From Sphingopyxis sp. BE259 (lineage in GTDB: Bacteria; Pseudomonadota; Alphaproteobacteria; Sphingomonadales; Sphingomonadaceae): a stretch of 64,000 bases of DNA. The stretch covers positions 2,034,001 to 2,098,000 of the forward strand of contig NZ_JAVDWM010000001.1 of assembly GCF_031457495.1 (NCBI RefSeq), written 5' to 3'. Of the stretch, positions 8,486 through 19,046 are shown in pieces (positions within the stretch are counted from its first letter, which is position 1; each line of letters begins with the position of its first letter). Under the pieces are notes generated by a model that worked only from the letters and a program-made list of their open reading frames with translations, was not told where the DNA came from and did no database searches. The translations under genes and the position numbers were made by a program.

Positions 8486-9418
8486 ATGAACGCTCCCGCA
8501 TCACCCGCCGCGACCCCCAGCCAGCGCACCCGCAAGCCCGACTGGATTCGCGTCAAGGCGCCGACCAGTCCCGGCTATGCCGAAACGCGCAAGCTGATGC
8601 GTGAGCTTAACCTCAATACCGTGTGCGAAGAGGCGGCGTGTCCGAACATCGGCGAATGCTGGACCAAGAAGCACGCGACGGTGATGATCCTGGGCGATAC
8701 CTGCACCCGCGCCTGCGCCTTTTGCAACGTCAAGACCGGGATGCCGCGCGCGGTCGATCCGTTCGAGCCCGAGCATACCGCGATCGCGGCCGCGAAAATG
8801 GGACTCAGCCACATCGTCATCACGTCGGTCGACCGCGACGACCTGCCCGACGGCGGCGCGAGCCAGTTCGTCAAAGTGATCCAGGCGCTGCGCCGCGAAA
8901 CGCCGCAGACGACGATCGAAATTCTGACCCCCGATTTTCGCAACAAGCCCGAAAGCGCGATCGCCGCGATCGTCGATGCGCGGCCCGACGTCTATAACCA
9001 TAACCTCGAAACCGTCCCGCGGCTCTATCCGACGATCCGCCCCGGCGCGCGTTACTATGCGTCGCTGCGCCTGCTCGAAAGCGTCAAGCGCCGTGATCCG
9101 TCGATCTTTACCAAGTCGGGGATCATGCTCGGGCTGGGCGAACAGCGAATGGAGGTGCATCAGGTGATGGACGACATGCGCAGCGCCGACATCGATTTCA
9201 TGACGATGGGGCAGTATCTGCAACCGACCCCGAAGCATGCCAAGGTTATCGACTTCGTGACGCCGCAGGCGTTCGACGCCTATGCCCAGATCGCGCGCGC
9301 CAAGGGCTTTTTGCAGGTCGCTTCGTCGCCGCTGACGCGGTCAAGCTATCACGCCGGCGATGATTTTGAACGGATGCGCGCCGCGCGCGAGGCGCAGCTG
9401 ACGCGCGCTGTTGGCTGA
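8486..9418 (+). CDS. lipA: Lipoyl synthase
   Basis: A radical-SAM enzyme that inserts two sulfurs into octanoyl groups on lipoyl domains, including those of the PDH E2 at 60-61.5 kb. Both iron-sulfur sites are present: the auxiliary cluster motif [12 protein letters not shown] and the radical-SAM motif [10 protein letters not shown]-terminal [11 protein letters not shown] segment matches the family. The start could be ATG 8486 (310 aa) or GTG 8477 (313 aa); neither has a strong ribosome site. Length is normal for LipA. Confidence 0.95.
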   Translation: MNAPASPAATPSQRTRKPDWIRVKAPTSPGYAETRKLMRELNLNTVCEEAACPNIGECWTKKHATVMILGDTCTRACAFCNVKTGMPRAVDPFEPEHTAIAAAKMGLSHIVITSVDRDDLPDGGASQFVKVIQALRRETPQTTIEILTPDFRNKPESAIAAIVDARPDVYNHNLETVPRLYPTIRPGARYYASLRLLESVKRRDPSIFTKSGIMLGLGEQRMEVHQVMDDMRSADIDFMTMGQYLQPTPKHAKVIDFVTPQAFDAYAQIARAKGFLQVASSPLTRSSYHAGDDFERMRAAREAQLTRAVG

Positions 9419-9426
9419 CCCCAGTC

Positions 9427-9906
9427 TTGCCCAGGCATCACGAAACCCGCGTTCTGCCGTATAGCGACGAGCAGATGTTCGCGCTCGTCACCGACATCGC
9501 GCGTTACCCGGAGTTCCTGCCGTGGGTTATCGCGCTGCGTATTCGTACCGATAGCGAGCATGAAACGGTCGCCGACATGATCGTCGGGTTCAAGGGGCTG
9601 CGTGAGAGTTTTTCGTGCCGTGTGCACAAGGACCGCCCGGGTGCGGTGACCGTCAGCTATATCGACGGCCCAATGCGCCACCTGAACAACGAGTGGCATT
9701 TCGCCGCGGTCGAGGATGGCGGGTGCCGCGTTGACTTCATGGTCGACTTCGCCTTCCGCAGCCGAATGTTCGAGGCCTTGGCCGGCCAGATGTTCGACAA
9801 GGCGCTGCGCAAGATGATCGCGGCATTCGAAACGCGCGCCGACGATCTTTACGGCGCGGGGAGGGCAATGTCCTCCGAGGGCCGCAGCGCGTCCCTTTCA
9901 GGCTGA
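9427..9906 (+). CDS. RatA/COQ10-type START-domain protein
   Basis: 159 residues of the START-like SRPBCC fold (polyketide cyclase/COQ10 group). The family hallmarks HHETRVLPYS near the N terminus, DIARYPEFLPWV, and a long C-terminal helix are visible. Homologues bind ubiquinone-type lipids or associate with ribosomes (RatA). The start is TTG 9427, because the first ATG would remove the conserved N-terminal strand. It begins 8 bp after lipA, and its last 58 bases overlap cinA on the opposite strand. Confidence 0.86.
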   Translation: MPRHHETRVLPYSDEQMFALVTDIARYPEFLPWVIALRIRTDSEHETVADMIVGFKGLRESFSCRVHKDRPGAVTVSYIDGPMRHLNNEWHFAAVEDGGCRVDFMVDFAFRSRMFEALAGQMFDKALRKMIAAFETRADDLYGAGRAMSSEGRSASLSG

Positions 9907-10412
9907 AGCAGGTCGAGCGCGAACAGCGTCGCGTGATGGCGGATCGCGGCGCGATCGCCGCCTTCGAACTGCACCCGCTGGGTGAAATAATCGTCAGGGT
10001 CCTGGCCGCGGAGCGCGCGCGCAAAAACGACAAGCCCCACAGGCTTTTTCTCCGATCCGCCGCCCGGACCGGCGATGCCGGTGATCGCGACGGCAATATC
10101 GGCGTCGCTGTTGGCTAGCGCGCCGGTGGCCATGGCCCATGCTGTGGCCAGCGAGACTTCGCCAAAGGTTTCGAGAATTTCGCTGCTTACATCGAGTTGG
10201 CTCTGCTTGGCATGGCCCGAATAGGTGATGAAACCCGCGGAAAACACGTCCGAACTGCCCGCGATGTCGGTCAGCGCGGCGCTGACCATGCCGCCGGTGC
10301 AGCTTTCGGCGACTGCAACCCTGCGCCCCGCGGCGCGGTTGCCCGCCAGCACGCTTGTCGCCAGCGCGTCGCGCACCAAAAGGCGCGATTCTTCGTCAGG
10401 CAGCACGGTCAA
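9849..10412 (-). CDS. CinA family nicotinamide-nucleotide amidase
   Basis: 187 residues, the stand-alone C-terminal CinA/PncC domain. It carries RVAVAESCTGGMVSAALTDI and the ITGIAGPGGGSEKKPVGLV stretch with its family-typical catalytic Ser/Lys. PncC deamidates NMN in pyridine-nucleotide salvage. Its start overlaps the ispDF stop by 4 bp (translational coupling), and its 3' end overlaps the convergent RatA-like gene. Confidence 0.9.
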   Translation of the reverse strand: MTVLPDEESRLLVRDALATSVLAGNRAAGRRVAVAESCTGGMVSAALTDIAGSSDVFSAGFITYSGHAKQSQLDVSSEILETFGEVSLATAWAMATGALANSDADIAVAITGIAGPGGGSEKKPVGLVVFARALRGQDPDDYFTQRVQFEGGDRAAIRHHATLFALDLLQPERDALRPSEDIALPAP

Positions 10413-11587
10413 TTCTCCGGAAGTTGCAAAGTCGCGACAGCCTGTGCAGCGATCCCCTCGCGGCGGCCGGTGAACCCCAGCCGCTCTGTCGTTGTTGCCT
10501 TTACACTAACCCGGTCGAGCGGAATCGCAAGGATTTCGGCGATGCGCGCGCGCATCGCGGCGCGGTGGGGGCCGATTTTCGGGGCTTCGGCGATGATCGT
10601 CAGATCGACATGAACAATACGACCGCCGCGCGCGACAACCCGTTCGGCGGCGAAAGCCAAAAAGCGATGCGACGCGGCGCCGCGCCATTGCGAGTCGCTG
10701 GGCGGGAAATGATCGCCAATATCGCCGTCGCTCAGGGCGCCCAAGATCGCGTCGGTCAGCGCGTGAAGCCCGACGTCGGCATCACTATGCCCTTCAAGTC
10801 CATGACTATGAGCGATTTCTATCCCACCAATCCACAGCGGCTTGTCCGCCACCAACCGATGGACGTCGTAGCCCATTCCGACGGTAGTTCGTGTCATGGC
10901 CTCGATTCCCAATAAGCCCGAGAGGATCGCCATATCCTCGGCATATGTCAGTTTGTGGAGGCGCGCGTCGCCCGCCACGGTGGCAACCGCGACTCCCAGT
11001 CGCCGCACCAGCTGTGCATCGTCGGTGGCGTTGGCGTCGACCGCTTCGGCATGAGCCAGCCGCAATGTGCCAAGACGAAAGGCCTGCGGAGTCTGAACGC
11101 GCGCCAAAGTGGTGCGGTCGATGACATCGCCAGCGACATCTGCGGCCTGCTCGACGAGCGTGTCGGGAACGGGCAACGTCGGGATGGCTGCCTTTGCGAG
11201 GTCCAGCGCGGCGAGCAGTCCGTCGATGATGTCGGCGGTCACGCCGGGCCGCGCGGCGTCGTGGACAAGCACCGGCGTCGCATCGTCGCGATCGGCAAGT
11301 GCGGCCAGCGCGTTGGCGACCGATTGCTGGCGTTCCATCCCGGGATTGGCGGAAATCCAACCTTGGGGGAGATCGCCCAGCGCCGCCATGACGTCATCAT
11401 TGGCGACCAGCACGCCGCCGCCGATCGTCGGATGCACAGCAAACGCATCGAGGCTCCAGCGGAGGACCGGTTTGCACCCGAGCATCGCCAACTGCTTGGG
11501 CACCGCGAAACCGGCACGGCTGCCGAGGCCACCCGCGAGCAATATCACCATCGTGCGGGGCGGGATCGGGGGGACGGACTCGGTCAT
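10409..11587 (-). CDS. ispDF: Bifunctional IspD/IspF enzyme of the MEP isoprenoid pathway
   Basis: 392 residues. The N-terminal half is IspD (MEP cytidylyltransferase), with the nucleotide-binding loop LLAGGLGSRAGFAVPKQL and the motif VLVHDAARP. The C-terminal half is IspF (MECDP synthase), with GMGYDVHRL, the zinc-binding His residues in EGHSDADVGLHALTDA and DIGDHFPPSD. The fusion is standard in many alphaproteobacteria, where the two non-consecutive steps are made as one protein. It is followed by cinA with a 4-bp overlap. Confidence 0.97.
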   Translation of the reverse strand: MTESVPPIPPRTMVILLAGGLGSRAGFAVPKQLAMLGCKPVLRWSLDAFAVHPTIGGGVLVANDDVMAALGDLPQGWISANPGMERQQSVANALAALADRDDATPVLVHDAARPGVTADIIDGLLAALDLAKAAIPTLPVPDTLVEQAADVAGDVIDRTTLARVQTPQAFRLGTLRLAHAEAVDANATDDAQLVRRLGVAVATVAGDARLHKLTYAEDMAILSGLLGIEAMTRTTVGMGYDVHRLVADKPLWIGGIEIAHSHGLEGHSDADVGLHALTDAILGALSDGDIGDHFPPSDSQWRGAASHRFLAFAAERVVARGGRIVHVDLTIIAEAPKIGPHRAAMRARIAEILAIPLDRVSVKATTTERLGFTGRREGIAAQAVATLQLPEN

Positions 11588-11682
11588 CGTGACCGGCGGT
11601 TAGCGCAGCCGCAGCTTGCGGGAAAGCGGCTTAGCGTGTACGGGCTGCTCAAATTTTAGGCAATCAGACGAAAGCTCCCGCC

Positions 11683-12681
11683 ATGGCGCCGCTGCGGCCC
11701 ATCCAGATCGGCAACATCACCATCGCAGATCCCGTGATCCTGGCGCCGATGACCGGCGTCACCGATATGCCGTTCCGCACCCTGGTGCGCCGCTATGGCT
11801 CGGGGCTCAATGTTACCGAGATGATCGCGAGTCAGGCGGCGATCCGCGAAACGCGGCAGTCGGTTCAGAAAGCGGCGTGGCACCCGGTCGAAGAACCAGT
11901 GTCGATGCAGTTGGTCGGTTGCACTCCTTATGAAATGGGCGAGGCGGCGAAGCTGAACGAGGATCGCGGCGCCGCGATCATCGACATCAACATGGGCTGT
12001 CCGGTGCGTAAGGTCACCAACGGCGACGCGGGGTCAGCGCTGATGCGCGACCTGACGCTTGCCGCGGCGCTGATTAAGGCCTGCGTCGAGGCGGTAAAAG
12101 TGCCGGTGACGGTCAAGATGCGGATGGGTTGGTGTCACGACAGCCTGAACGCGCCTGAGCTGGCGCATATTGCCGAAGATCTGGGCGCCAAGCTCGTCAC
12201 CGTCCATGGCCGGACCCGCAACCAGATGTACCGTGGCGAGGCGGACTGGAGTTTCATTCGTTCGGTCAAGGAGGCGGTGTCGATTCCGGTCATCGCCAAT
12301 GGTGACATTTGCTCCGCCGATGACGCCAAAACCGCTCTGGCCCAAAGCGGCGCCGATGGGGTGATGATCGGCCGCGGCGCCTATGGCCGCCCCTGGTTAT
12401 TGGGGCAGGTGATGGCGGCGCTGCGCGGCGAGGGTGAACGTCCCGACCCCGGAATCGACGAACAATATGACGTCATTACATCGCATTATCGGGCGATGAT
12501 CGATCATTATGGTGAAATCACCGGGGTCAATATGGCGCGCAAGCACCTCGGCTGGTACGTCAAGGGGCTGCACGGGTCGGCCGAGTTTCGCAACATGGTC
12601 AACCAGATCCCCAGCAGCCGCGATGTGCTCGACGCACTCGAACGCTTCTACACCCCGTTTCTGAGCAAGGCCGCGGCGTGA
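11683..12681 (+). CDS. dusB: tRNA-dihydrouridine synthase DusB (NifR3)
   Basis: A 332-residue FMN TIM barrel. Motifs: [13 protein letters not shown], the MGCPVRKVT segment with the catalytic Cys, [12 protein letters not shown] and [12 protein letters not shown]. It reduces uridine in the tRNA D loop with NADPH. As in many alphaproteobacteria it heads the ntr operon (historical name nifR3): its stop overlaps the ntrB start by 4 bp. Confidence 0.96.
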   Translation: MAPLRPIQIGNITIADPVILAPMTGVTDMPFRTLVRRYGSGLNVTEMIASQAAIRETRQSVQKAAWHPVEEPVSMQLVGCTPYEMGEAAKLNEDRGAAIIDINMGCPVRKVTNGDAGSALMRDLTLAAALIKACVEAVKVPVTVKMRMGWCHDSLNAPELAHIAEDLGAKLVTVHGRTRNQMYRGEADWSFIRSVKEAVSIPVIANGDICSADDAKTALAQSGADGVMIGRGAYGRPWLLGQVMAALRGEGERPDPGIDEQYDVITSHYRAMIDHYGEITGVNMARKHLGWYVKGLHGSAEFRNMVNQIPSSRDVLDALERFYTPFLSKAAA

Positions 12682-13769
12682 GCGCGCTCACGTCGAGCAT
12701 CCCGACCATCGACCATGACGAGTTGATCCACTCGCACCCCGTTCCGACATTGTTGATCGACAGGGGCGCCGTGGTGCTTTTCGTCAACGCCGCTGCCGAA
12801 CAGATGTGCAACATGAGCCGGTCGGCGATGATCGGGCGCGTCGTGTACGACGTGATCGACATGGACCGCAGCTATCGTCAGCGGATGAGCGACGCCGCAA
12901 CGTCGGCGCTGTTCGCGCACCGGGCCGAGATTTCGGTGGGCGGCCGTAAAGCAATATATGTCGATATGCAGATGGTGCCTTATGGCCAAAGCGGCCATCG
13001 CATTCTTGCGCTGATCCCGGCGCAAAGCGATGCCGAACTGATGGGCGGCGCAATCGGGCGGTCGGGGCGCGCGGCGGGCGGCGCCGCATCGATGCTGGCG
13101 CATGAAATCAAGAATCCGCTGGCGGGCATCAAGGGCGCGGCGCAGTTGCTGGCGCGCAAAACCGATGCCAGCGGCGAACGCTTTACGACGTTGATCGTCG
13201 CCGAGGTCGACCGGATCGCGACGTTGATCGACCAGATGGAGCATTTCTCGCGCGGCCAGCCGATCGCCTGCGCGCCGATCAACCTGTACCAGCCGATCCA
13301 CCAAGCGATGGAAACCGCGCGCGCGCGCCAGTTCCCCGGTGTGCGTTTTGCCGAGGATTTCGACCCGTCGCTGCCGCTGGTCCACGGCAACCATGACGCC
13401 ATGGTGCAGATATTGCTCAATCTGGTCACCAACGGCTGCGAAGCGCTTGGCGGGCGCGACGATGGCGTGGTGCGGCTGGCGACCGCGTATCGCCATGGGC
13501 TGTCGATCGACAATGGCGACGGCCGCGGCCGTATCGCGCTGCCGATCGAGGTCAGCGTCAGCGACAATGGCCCCGGCGTTCCCGCCGACATTCGCGGCGA
13601 CCTGTTCGATCCGTTCGTGACGACCAAGCGTGAGGGGCGGGGGCTGGGTCTGGCGCTCGTCGCCAAGCTGGCGCGCGATATGGGGGGCACGGTCCAGCAT
13701 ATGCGCGACGGCGAGTGGACGCGCTTTCGTGTCCATCTGCCGGTGGCACAACAGGGACGCCGCGCATGA
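12678..13769 (+). CDS. ntrB: Nitrogen regulation sensor kinase NtrB
   Basis: A 363-residue soluble kinase/phosphatase. An N-terminal PAS domain (~20-120) is followed by HisKA with the H-box [19 protein letters not shown], and by HATPase with N-box [10 protein letters not shown] and G boxes DNGPGVP and GRGLGLALV. It phosphorylates NtrC under nitrogen limitation under control of PII protein. It overlaps dusB and ntrC by 4 bp on either side (ATGA junctions), so it is tightly coupled to both. Confidence 0.95.
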   Translation: MSALTSSIPTIDHDELIHSHPVPTLLIDRGAVVLFVNAAAEQMCNMSRSAMIGRVVYDVIDMDRSYRQRMSDAATSALFAHRAEISVGGRKAIYVDMQMVPYGQSGHRILALIPAQSDAELMGGAIGRSGRAAGGAASMLAHEIKNPLAGIKGAAQLLARKTDASGERFTTLIVAEVDRIATLIDQMEHFSRGQPIACAPINLYQPIHQAMETARARQFPGVRFAEDFDPSLPLVHGNHDAMVQILLNLVTNGCEALGGRDDGVVRLATAYRHGLSIDNGDGRGRIALPIEVSVSDNGPGVPADIRGDLFDPFVTTKREGRGLGLALVAKLARDMGGTVQHMRDGEWTRFRVHLPVAQQGRRA

Positions 13770-15175
13770 GCAACCGCAAGACGATCCTGCTGGTCGAGGA
13801 TGACCCGGCGATCGCGATGATCATTCGCGAGACGCTGGTCGGCGAATGCGGCCATTTTGCGTCGGTTGGCAGCATCGCCGAACGCAACGCCTGGCTGGCC
13901 GACAATCGTCCCGACCTGGTGATTACCGATGTCGTGCTGCCCGATGGCGACGGCATCGATTCCTTGCGGATCGACGCGGCGACGCCGGTCATCGTGTTGT
14001 CGGCGCAGAACACGTTGGACACCGCTGTGCGTGCGACGGGCATCGGCAGTTACGACTATCTGCCCAAGCCGTTCGACCTCGACGAGCTGACCGCGAGCGT
14101 GCGCGCCGCGTTGCAGCGCCGGGCCGAACCGGCGGTCGGCACCGATCCGGCGCAGGCCGACAGTCATGGACTGGTCGGCCGGGCGCCCGCGATGCAGGCG
14201 GTTTATCGCACGATCGCCCGCCTTGCTTCGAATGATCTGGCGGTGCTGATTCTGGGCGAATCGGGGACGGGCAAGGAAGTCGTCGCGCGCGCGATCCATG
14301 CGACCGGGCTGCGCCGATCCGGGCCGTTCGTCGCGATCAATATGGCGGCAATCCCGCGCGAGCTGATCGAGGCCGAACTGTTCGGTCACGAAAAAGGCGC
14401 GTTCACGGGCGCGCACAGCCGCAACGCGGGGCGCTTCGAGCAGGCGGCGGGCGGCACCCTGTTCCTTGACGAAATCGGCGACATGCCGCTGGAGGCACAG
14501 ACGCGGCTGCTGCGGGTGCTGCAAAGCAACGAATATTCGACCGTCGGCGGCAATCAGGCGCTGCGCGCTGACGTTCGCGTTATCGCCGCGACGCACCGCG
14601 ACATGCGGACCCTGGTCGCCGATGGGCGTTTCCGCGAGGATCTGTTCTACCGGCTCAACGTGATCCCGGTGACGCTGCCGCCGCTGCGTGACCGGCGCAG
14701 CGACATTGCCGCGCTGGTCCGGCATTTTGTCGACGCGGGGCGCGGTTCGGGGCTGCCCGACCGGCAGTTTGCGCCCGCTGCGATGCAGTGGCTGGAACGC
14801 CATGACTGGCCAGGCAATGTTCGCGAGCTGGGCAATGTCGTCCAGCGGCTGGCGGTGTTGTCGCGCGACACGGTGGTGACCGCGCGCGATGTCGAAACGG
14901 TGCTGCACGAAAATGGCGAGGGTGGCGGCGGAGTGGCGCCCGCCGACCTGATTGCGCGCGCCGTCGACGATTGGGCGCGCGAGCAGATGGCGAGTGACTC
15001 ACCCGACGGCGAACTCCACGGCCAGCTTGAAGCGATCGTCGAAGCGGCGCTGTTTCGCCGCGTCCTGCTCGACGTGCGCGGCAACCAGCTGGAGGCCGCG
15101 CGGCGGCTCGGCATCAATCGCAACACGTTGCGCAAGCGACTGGGGCAGCTCGAGATCGATCCCAGCCACCTTTGA
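13766..15175 (+). CDS. ntrC: Nitrogen regulation response regulator NtrC
   Basis: 469 residues. The receiver domain has the phospho-Asp in [11 protein letters not shown]. The AAA+ sigma-54-interacting domain has Walker A GESGTGKE, the loop motif GAFTGA in KGAFTGAHS and Walker [10 protein letters not shown] Fis-type HTH ([16 protein letters not shown]) ends the protein. The intact GAFTGA loop means it can activate sigma-54 promoters. ATG 13766 overlaps the ntrB stop. Confidence 0.96.
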   Translation: MSNRKTILLVEDDPAIAMIIRETLVGECGHFASVGSIAERNAWLADNRPDLVITDVVLPDGDGIDSLRIDAATPVIVLSAQNTLDTAVRATGIGSYDYLPKPFDLDELTASVRAALQRRAEPAVGTDPAQADSHGLVGRAPAMQAVYRTIARLASNDLAVLILGESGTGKEVVARAIHATGLRRSGPFVAINMAAIPRELIEAELFGHEKGAFTGAHSRNAGRFEQAAGGTLFLDEIGDMPLEAQTRLLRVLQSNEYSTVGGNQALRADVRVIAATHRDMRTLVADGRFREDLFYRLNVIPVTLPPLRDRRSDIAALVRHFVDAGRGSGLPDRQFAPAAMQWLERHDWPGNVRELGNVVQRLAVLSRDTVVTARDVETVLHENGEGGGGVAPADLIARAVDDWAREQMASDSPDGELHGQLEAIVEAALFRRVLLDVRGNQLEAARRLGINRNTLRKRLGQLEIDPSHL

Positions 15176-15258
15176 GCAACCGAACTAGCTCATAATAGCG
15201 GCATTCGGGCGTCATGCGCGACGTTTGTGTGTTTTCTATGCAACAGGTTTGTCGTAGC

Positions 15259-17559
15259 ATGGCAACAATGGCGCATGCGGCTCCCCTGACTCACGATATC
15301 GATTCCGCCGACCAGGACGCGCGCTCGGGCTTCTGGCGCTTTGCGGCGCCCGAATATTACACGCTGGCGCTGATCGTCAGCATCGGCATCGCAACTTATA
15401 TCTTTGTCACCGGCGACGCGCAGAGCGAGCGATTGCTGACCCCGGCGCTGGTCGCCGCGATCATGGTCGCCAATCTGGTGCCGGCGATGGCGCTGATCGT
15501 GCTGATCGGCAGCCGCGTGGCCCGCGCGCGCGCGGTGCGGTCGATGGAGGGCGGGAACGGACGTCTGCATGTCCGGCTGGTTGCGCTGTTTTCGATGATT
15601 GCTGCGGTGCCGACCTTGCTCGTGGTGATCTTCGCCTCGCTGCTGTTCCAGTTTGGCGTCGATTTCTGGTATTCCGACCGCTCGCGGGGCATGTTCGAAA
15701 ATGCCGCGACGCTGGCGCAGTCCTTTTATGAAGAAAGCCAAAAGTCGGTCGCCTTGCAGACGGGCGCGATGTCTAAAGACCTCGGCAAGTATCTCGATAG
15801 CCAGGCAATCGACAGCATCAGTTTCCAGGATGCCTACGGGTTTCAGGTTGTCGTTCGCGAACTCAATGAATCCGCGATTATCGAGGTAGGGCGCGATGGG
15901 ATTCCCCGGACCGCGGTGATCATCGACCCTGACAACCGGGCTGCCGAAGGTCGGGTTACACCGACGATCATGGAACGGCTTAACGCTGGCGAAGAAGTCG
16001 TGGTCACGCGAAGTGCCAACAGAATTGAAGCGGTCACACGCCTTCCCGGCAGGCCCAATGCATTTCTTTATGCGTCACGTGCCGTGTCCAGTCTCGGCCA
16101 GCAGCAGATCCAACTCGCTCGGACGGTGCTCGCTGACTATAATGCCCTGTTCGACCGCTCGCAGCTTTTGCAGCTCCAGTTCAACGGCGCTCTTTACCTG
16201 GGTTCGCTCCTGCTTCTGGCGCTTGCGGTGATTGCCGCGATTGTCGTTGCCGACCGCATCGTCCGTCCGCTCGGGACGCTGATTGGGGCGACGCGCACGG
16301 CGGCGGGCGGCGATCTATCGGTGCGCGTCACGCCGCCGGCGCGCGATGACGAGATAGCGGTGCTGACCCGCGCCTTTAACCGGATGACCGAGCAGTTGCA
16401 GGGGCAGACGGGGGCACTGGTCAGCGTCAACGAACAGCTGGAAGCGCGGCGCAGCTTTATCGAGGCGGTGCTCAGCGGCGTTTCATCGGCCGTAATCTCG
16501 GTCGATGCGGATCACCGCATTCAGCTCGCCAACGCCGCGGCCGAGCGGCTGATCTGCCAATCGGCCGATTGCCTGACCGGGCGGCCGTTGGCCGAGGTCG
16601 CGCCCGAATTGTCGCAACTTCTCAGTGGCGACGAGCGCGAAGCGGTGGTGCAACTGGCGCGGCCCAACGCCGAGCCCGCGACCCTTGCCGCCAAAGCGGT
16701 CGCGCAGGGCGATGGCTTTGTCCTGAGTTTTGAGGACATTACCCAACAATTGCTCGACCAGCGCCGGGCCGCTTGGTCCGACGTCGCGCGCCGCATTGCG
16801 CACGAGATCAAGAACCCGCTGACCCCGATCCAGCTTGCCGCCGAACGGCTGCAGCGGCGGTTCGGCGACAAGATTGAGGGCGACAGCGCGACGTTCAAAA
16901 AGTTGACCGATACGGTAGTCCGCCAGGTGCATGACATGCGGCGGATGGTCGACGAGTTTTCCAGCTTTGCGCGGATGCCCAAGCCGACCTTCGGGGTCGA
17001 GGATGTTCGCGACATCCTGCGCCAGGCGGTGTTCCTGTTCGAGGTGGCCAAGCCCGACATCGTCTTTGCGGTGAACACTCCGGACGGGATCGAACCGCTG
17101 GTTTGCGATCGCCGCCTGCTGTCGCAGGCCATGACAAATATCGTCAAAAACGCCGTGGAAGCGATTGAAGAAAATTCTAAAAATTTCGAATCGGTACCAA
17201 TCGGACATATTGACGCAGAGCTGGCGACAGGGCCGCATGGCGAAATCCTGATCCGCGTGGCCGATGACGGGATCGGCTTGCCGCAAGCGCGTGAGACGAT
17301 CGCCGAACCCTATATGACGACGCGGCAGGGTGGCACCGGGCTGGGGCTTGCGATCGTCAAAAAGATCGTCGAGCAACATTATGGCGAACTCGAGTTTTCC
17401 GACAATCCCGCGGGGCAGGGGACGTGCGTCACGCTGACCCTGCACCCCGATCGCCTGCAAGGATTGGCCGGGAAGGGCGACGAAACAAGCATGGGACAGG
17501 CAGAATCGGTTCCGGGGCGGATCCGCAACCGACAGGACAGAGAAGAACATGGCGCTTGA
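15259..17559 (+). CDS. ntrY: Membrane sensor kinase NtrY
   Basis: About 766 residues. There are three N-terminal membrane segments, a periplasmic loop, and a fourth segment (YLGSLLLLALAVIAAIVVAD) followed by HAMP, PAS, HisKA ([21 protein letters not shown]) and HATPase (NIVKNAVEAI, DDGIGLP, GTGLGLAIV). NtrY partners NtrX and responds to nitrogen or redox signals. The start is uncertain: an ATG at 15214 adds 15 residues, and neither start has a good ribosome site. The 3' end overlaps ntrX by 11 bp. Confidence 0.92.
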   Translation: MATMAHAAPLTHDIDSADQDARSGFWRFAAPEYYTLALIVSIGIATYIFVTGDAQSERLLTPALVAAIMVANLVPAMALIVLIGSRVARARAVRSMEGGNGRLHVRLVALFSMIAAVPTLLVVIFASLLFQFGVDFWYSDRSRGMFENAATLAQSFYEESQKSVALQTGAMSKDLGKYLDSQAIDSISFQDAYGFQVVVRELNESAIIEVGRDGIPRTAVIIDPDNRAAEGRVTPTIMERLNAGEEVVVTRSANRIEAVTRLPGRPNAFLYASRAVSSLGQQQIQLARTVLADYNALFDRSQLLQLQFNGALYLGSLLLLALAVIAAIVVADRIVRPLGTLIGATRTAAGGDLSVRVTPPARDDEIAVLTRAFNRMTEQLQGQTGALVSVNEQLEARRSFIEAVLSGVSSAVISVDADHRIQLANAAAERLICQSADCLTGRPLAEVAPELSQLLSGDEREAVVQLARPNAEPATLAAKAVAQGDGFVLSFEDITQQLLDQRRAAWSDVARRIAHEIKNPLTPIQLAAERLQRRFGDKIEGDSATFKKLTDTVVRQVHDMRRMVDEFSSFARMPKPTFGVEDVRDILRQAVFLFEVAKPDIVFAVNTPDGIEPLVCDRRLLSQAMTNIVKNAVEAIEENSKNFESVPIGHIDAELATGPHGEILIRVADDGIGLPQARETIAEPYMTTRQGGTGLGLAIVKKIVEQHYGELEFSDNPAGQGTCVTLTLHPDRLQGLAGKGDETSMGQAESVPGRIRNRQDREEHGA

Positions 17560-18928
17560 TATTCTGATCGTTGATGACGAGCGCGACATTTGCGACCTCG
17601 TCGCTGGCGTCATGGAAGACGAAGGTTATGAGGCGCGCACCGCGTCCGACAGCGATTCGGCGCTCGATGCGATCCGTCAACGGCGGCCGTCGCTGGCGCT
17701 GATCGACGTGTGGCTCCAAGGCTCGCGGCTCGATGGTCTGGGGCTGGTCGAGGCGATCAAGGCGTTCGACCCGACGCTGCCGATCATCGTAATTTCGGGG
17801 CATGGCGGGCTCGATACCGCGGTCGCCGCGATCCGCCGCGGGGCGTTTGACTTCATCGAAAAGCCGTTCGAAGCCTCGCGCCTGCTACATCTCGTCGCGC
17901 GCGCGACCGAGAACGAGCGGCTGAAGTTCGAATATGAACAACTGCGCGAAAAGGCGGGGCCATCGGACGAGCTGACCGGCACCAGCGCCGCGATCAACAA
18001 TGTCCGCGCGACGCTGAAACGCGTGGCGGGGACGGGGAGCCGCGTCCTGATCACCGGCGCCGCCGGGGTCGGCAAGGAAGTCGCCGCGCGCGTGTTGCAC
18101 GGGTGGAGCGGGCGACACAATGCGCCGTTCCGGGTGATCTCGTCGGCGCGCATGGACCCCGAAACGGTCGAAACCGAGTTGTTCGGGGCTGAAAGCGACG
18201 ATGGATCGATCCGCGTCGGCTTGCTCGAACAGGCGCATGGCGGCACCTTGTTTCTCGACGAGGTCGCCGACATGCCGCTGACGACGCAGGGCAAGATCCT
18301 GCGCGTGCTGACGGACCAGAGCTTCACCCGGGTTGGCGGTCGCACGATGATCCGGGTCGACGTGCGGATCATTTCCGGGTCGGCGCGCGATCTGATGACC
18401 GAAATCGCCGAGAGCCGCTTTCGCGAGGATCTCTATTATCGGCTCAATGTCGTGCCGGTGCATATCCCGCCGCTGCGCGAACGCCGCGACGACATCGCCA
18501 GTCTGTGCGATCATTACATCCGCCGCTATGCCGCCGACCGCCGGGTGCCGCCGCCCGAGATCAGTTCGGAGGCGATGGCCGCGCTGCAAGCGCATGAATG
18601 GCCGGGCAATGTCCGCGAACTTCGCAACGTGATCGAGCGCGTGATGATTTTGGCGCCAAGCGATCGGCTGACGCGGATCGACGCCGACATGCTGCCGGGT
18701 GAGCTGGTGCGCGGTGGGACCGATATTTTGCCGAATTCGGAATCGATCACGACGATCCCGCTGAAGGAAGCGCGCGAGAATTTCGAACGCGAATATCTGC
18801 GCATCCAGATCAACCGTTTTTCGGGCAATATTTCGCGCACCGCGACGTTTATCGGCATGGAACGCTCGGCCCTGCACCGCAAACTGAAACTTTTGGGGCT
18901 CACCGAGAGTTCGGAGGGCGAGGGGTAG
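17549..18928 (+). CDS. ntrX: Response regulator NtrX, lacking the GAFTGA loop
   Basis: 459 residues. The receiver domain has the phospho-Asp in [14 protein letters not shown]. The AAA+ domain has Walker A GAAGVGKE and Walker [11 protein letters not shown], and a Fis-type HTH ends the protein. Where NtrC carries GAFTGA, this protein reads [16 protein letters not shown], so the sigma-54 contact loop is absent. It probably acts as a phosphorylated DNA-binding regulator or repressor, not a classical enhancer-binding activator. It sits directly downstream of and overlapping ntrY. Confidence 0.94.
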   Translation: MALDILIVDDERDICDLVAGVMEDEGYEARTASDSDSALDAIRQRRPSLALIDVWLQGSRLDGLGLVEAIKAFDPTLPIIVISGHGGLDTAVAAIRRGAFDFIEKPFEASRLLHLVARATENERLKFEYEQLREKAGPSDELTGTSAAINNVRATLKRVAGTGSRVLITGAAGVGKEVAARVLHGWSGRHNAPFRVISSARMDPETVETELFGAESDDGSIRVGLLEQAHGGTLFLDEVADMPLTTQGKILRVLTDQSFTRVGGRTMIRVDVRIISGSARDLMTEIAESRFREDLYYRLNVVPVHIPPLRERRDDIASLCDHYIRRYAADRRVPPPEISSEAMAALQAHEWPGNVRELRNVIERVMILAPSDRLTRIDADMLPGELVRGGTDILPNSESITTIPLKEARENFEREYLRIQINRFSGNISRTATFIGMERSALHRKLKLLGLTESSEGEG

Positions 18929-19046
18929 AGGCTTTACGCTAGACCTGGCGCATGCTTTGCCGCATATTGTTTGTCAGAAGAAGGTCTTGAAAGCCGGAAA
19001 ACCGGTAGCGTACCCGCGGGTTTCCCGCCAAAAACAGGAGGCAAAT

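Noticed and set aside
12980..14908. 642-residue minus-strand ORF opposite ntrB/ntrC
   Set aside because: Long because of GC bias; the real genes are supported by kinase and AAA+ motifs.
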